Positions 61,106-61,191 of a stretch of DNA of 61,191 nt are shown here, one piece after another (within the stretch, counting starts at the first letter, position 1; every line of letters starts with the position of its first letter). Source of the DNA: Bacillota bacterium. GTDB taxonomy: Bacteria; Bacillota; Sulfobacillia; JACIYH01. The stretch is from positions 1 to 61,191 of the forward strand of contig JACIYH010000005.1 of NCBI GenBank assembly GCA_014360055.1, read 5' to 3'. The notes under the pieces were generated by a model. That model was given only the letters and a program-made list of their open reading frames with translations, searched no databases and was not told where the DNA came from. A program made the translations under genes and the position numbers.

Positions 61106-61191
61106 TTGCGGGTGGTGTCGATTTCCCTGGGCTCCAGCGCCCGGGACCATGTGGCACGGGCGGAGCTCCTGGGGCGGAAGGTACTGGTGGA
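61106..61191 (+). CDS. N-terminus of a quinate 5-dehydrogenase-like protein, cut by the window end
   Basis: TTG 61106 opens a frame reading RVVSISLGSSARDHVARAEL then LGRKVLV before the sequence ends. The VSxSLGSSxRDH opening is one I associate with proteins annotated as quinate 5-dehydrogenase in thermophilic Bacillota, but only about 28 residues are visible. GGTGGAGATGGGG upstream can serve as ribosome site. Confidence 0.5.
   Translation, partial: MRVVSISLGSSARDHVARAELLGRKVLV

Overview
The window is a high-GC, densely packed chromosomal segment from a bacterium of the phylum Bacillota. The evidence is the gene order: hrcA-chaperone-dnaJ-rsmE-mtaB, rpsU, then yqfC-yqfD-phoH-pgpH-ybeY-era-recO, and further on glyQ-glyS-ppsR-ppdK-dgt-dnaG-rpoD, with a CIRCE element and an S-box riboswitch. 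YqfC and YqfD point to an endospore former. A TtuA-type tRNA thiolase and an archaeal-like (group III) chaperonin point to a thermophile, by inference. GTG and TTG starts are very common, many genes overlap by 4 bases, and one gene (era) appears to start with CTG. I saw no insertion sequence, phage, CRISPR array, tRNA or rRNA.

Region by region. (1) 1-13472 is a catabolic cluster. It holds a multi-subunit flavin/iron-sulfur dehydrogenase resembling opine, sarcosine or proline dehydrogenases (2Fe-2S, FAD, 4Fe-4S and BFD proteins plus two paralogous DAO-type flavoproteins). A complete Liv-type ABC importer follows, then a mu-crystallin/ornithine-cyclodeaminase-family enzyme, an octopine-dehydrogenase-family protein and an amidohydrolase. 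The set suggests import and oxidation of a secondary-amine amino acid or opine-like compound; the substrate is unknown. (2) 13473-18170 holds ttuA, a 495-base noncoding stretch with repeated CTGTCA-type words, a CBS-ACT protein, a nucleotidyltransferase followed by a decayed HEPN remnant, a DUF362 protein and a DedA-like membrane protein. (3) 18157-20802 (minus strand) is a SAM-I riboswitch-controlled pair: a COG1900 homocysteine-biosynthesis protein fused to a two-cluster ferredoxin, and a UPF0280 protein. Together they probably make homocysteine from aspartate semialdehyde.

(4) 20893-25139 is a CIRCE/HrcA-controlled chaperone operon: hrcA, a group III chaperonin, a 106-residue protein that is recognisably only subdomain IIB of the DnaK ATPase domain, and dnaJ. 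No grpE or complete dnaK lies between hrcA and dnaJ; the mini-protein occupies the place where dnaK normally sits. This is the most unusual item in the window. (5) 25106-41955 is mostly conserved housekeeping: rRNA and tRNA modification, ddl, rpsU, FapA-like, sporulation genes, PhoH, PgpH, YbeY, Era, RecO and two metallo-beta-lactamase-fold proteins. (6) 42058-46687 has a DUF4438 protein divergent from an Mrp-type Fe-S carrier, then a minus-strand galU / S24-like regulator / DUF72 group. (7) 46914-58429 is the glyQS-ppsR-ppdK-DUF948-ytxH-dgt-dnaG-rpoD macro-cluster. (8) 58553-61191 has a DUF6125 protein, an ECF transporter S component with a methyltransferase, an acylphosphatase, and the start of a gene resembling quinate 5-dehydrogenase cut by the window edge.

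All functional calls come from reading motifs and gene order; no database search was run.
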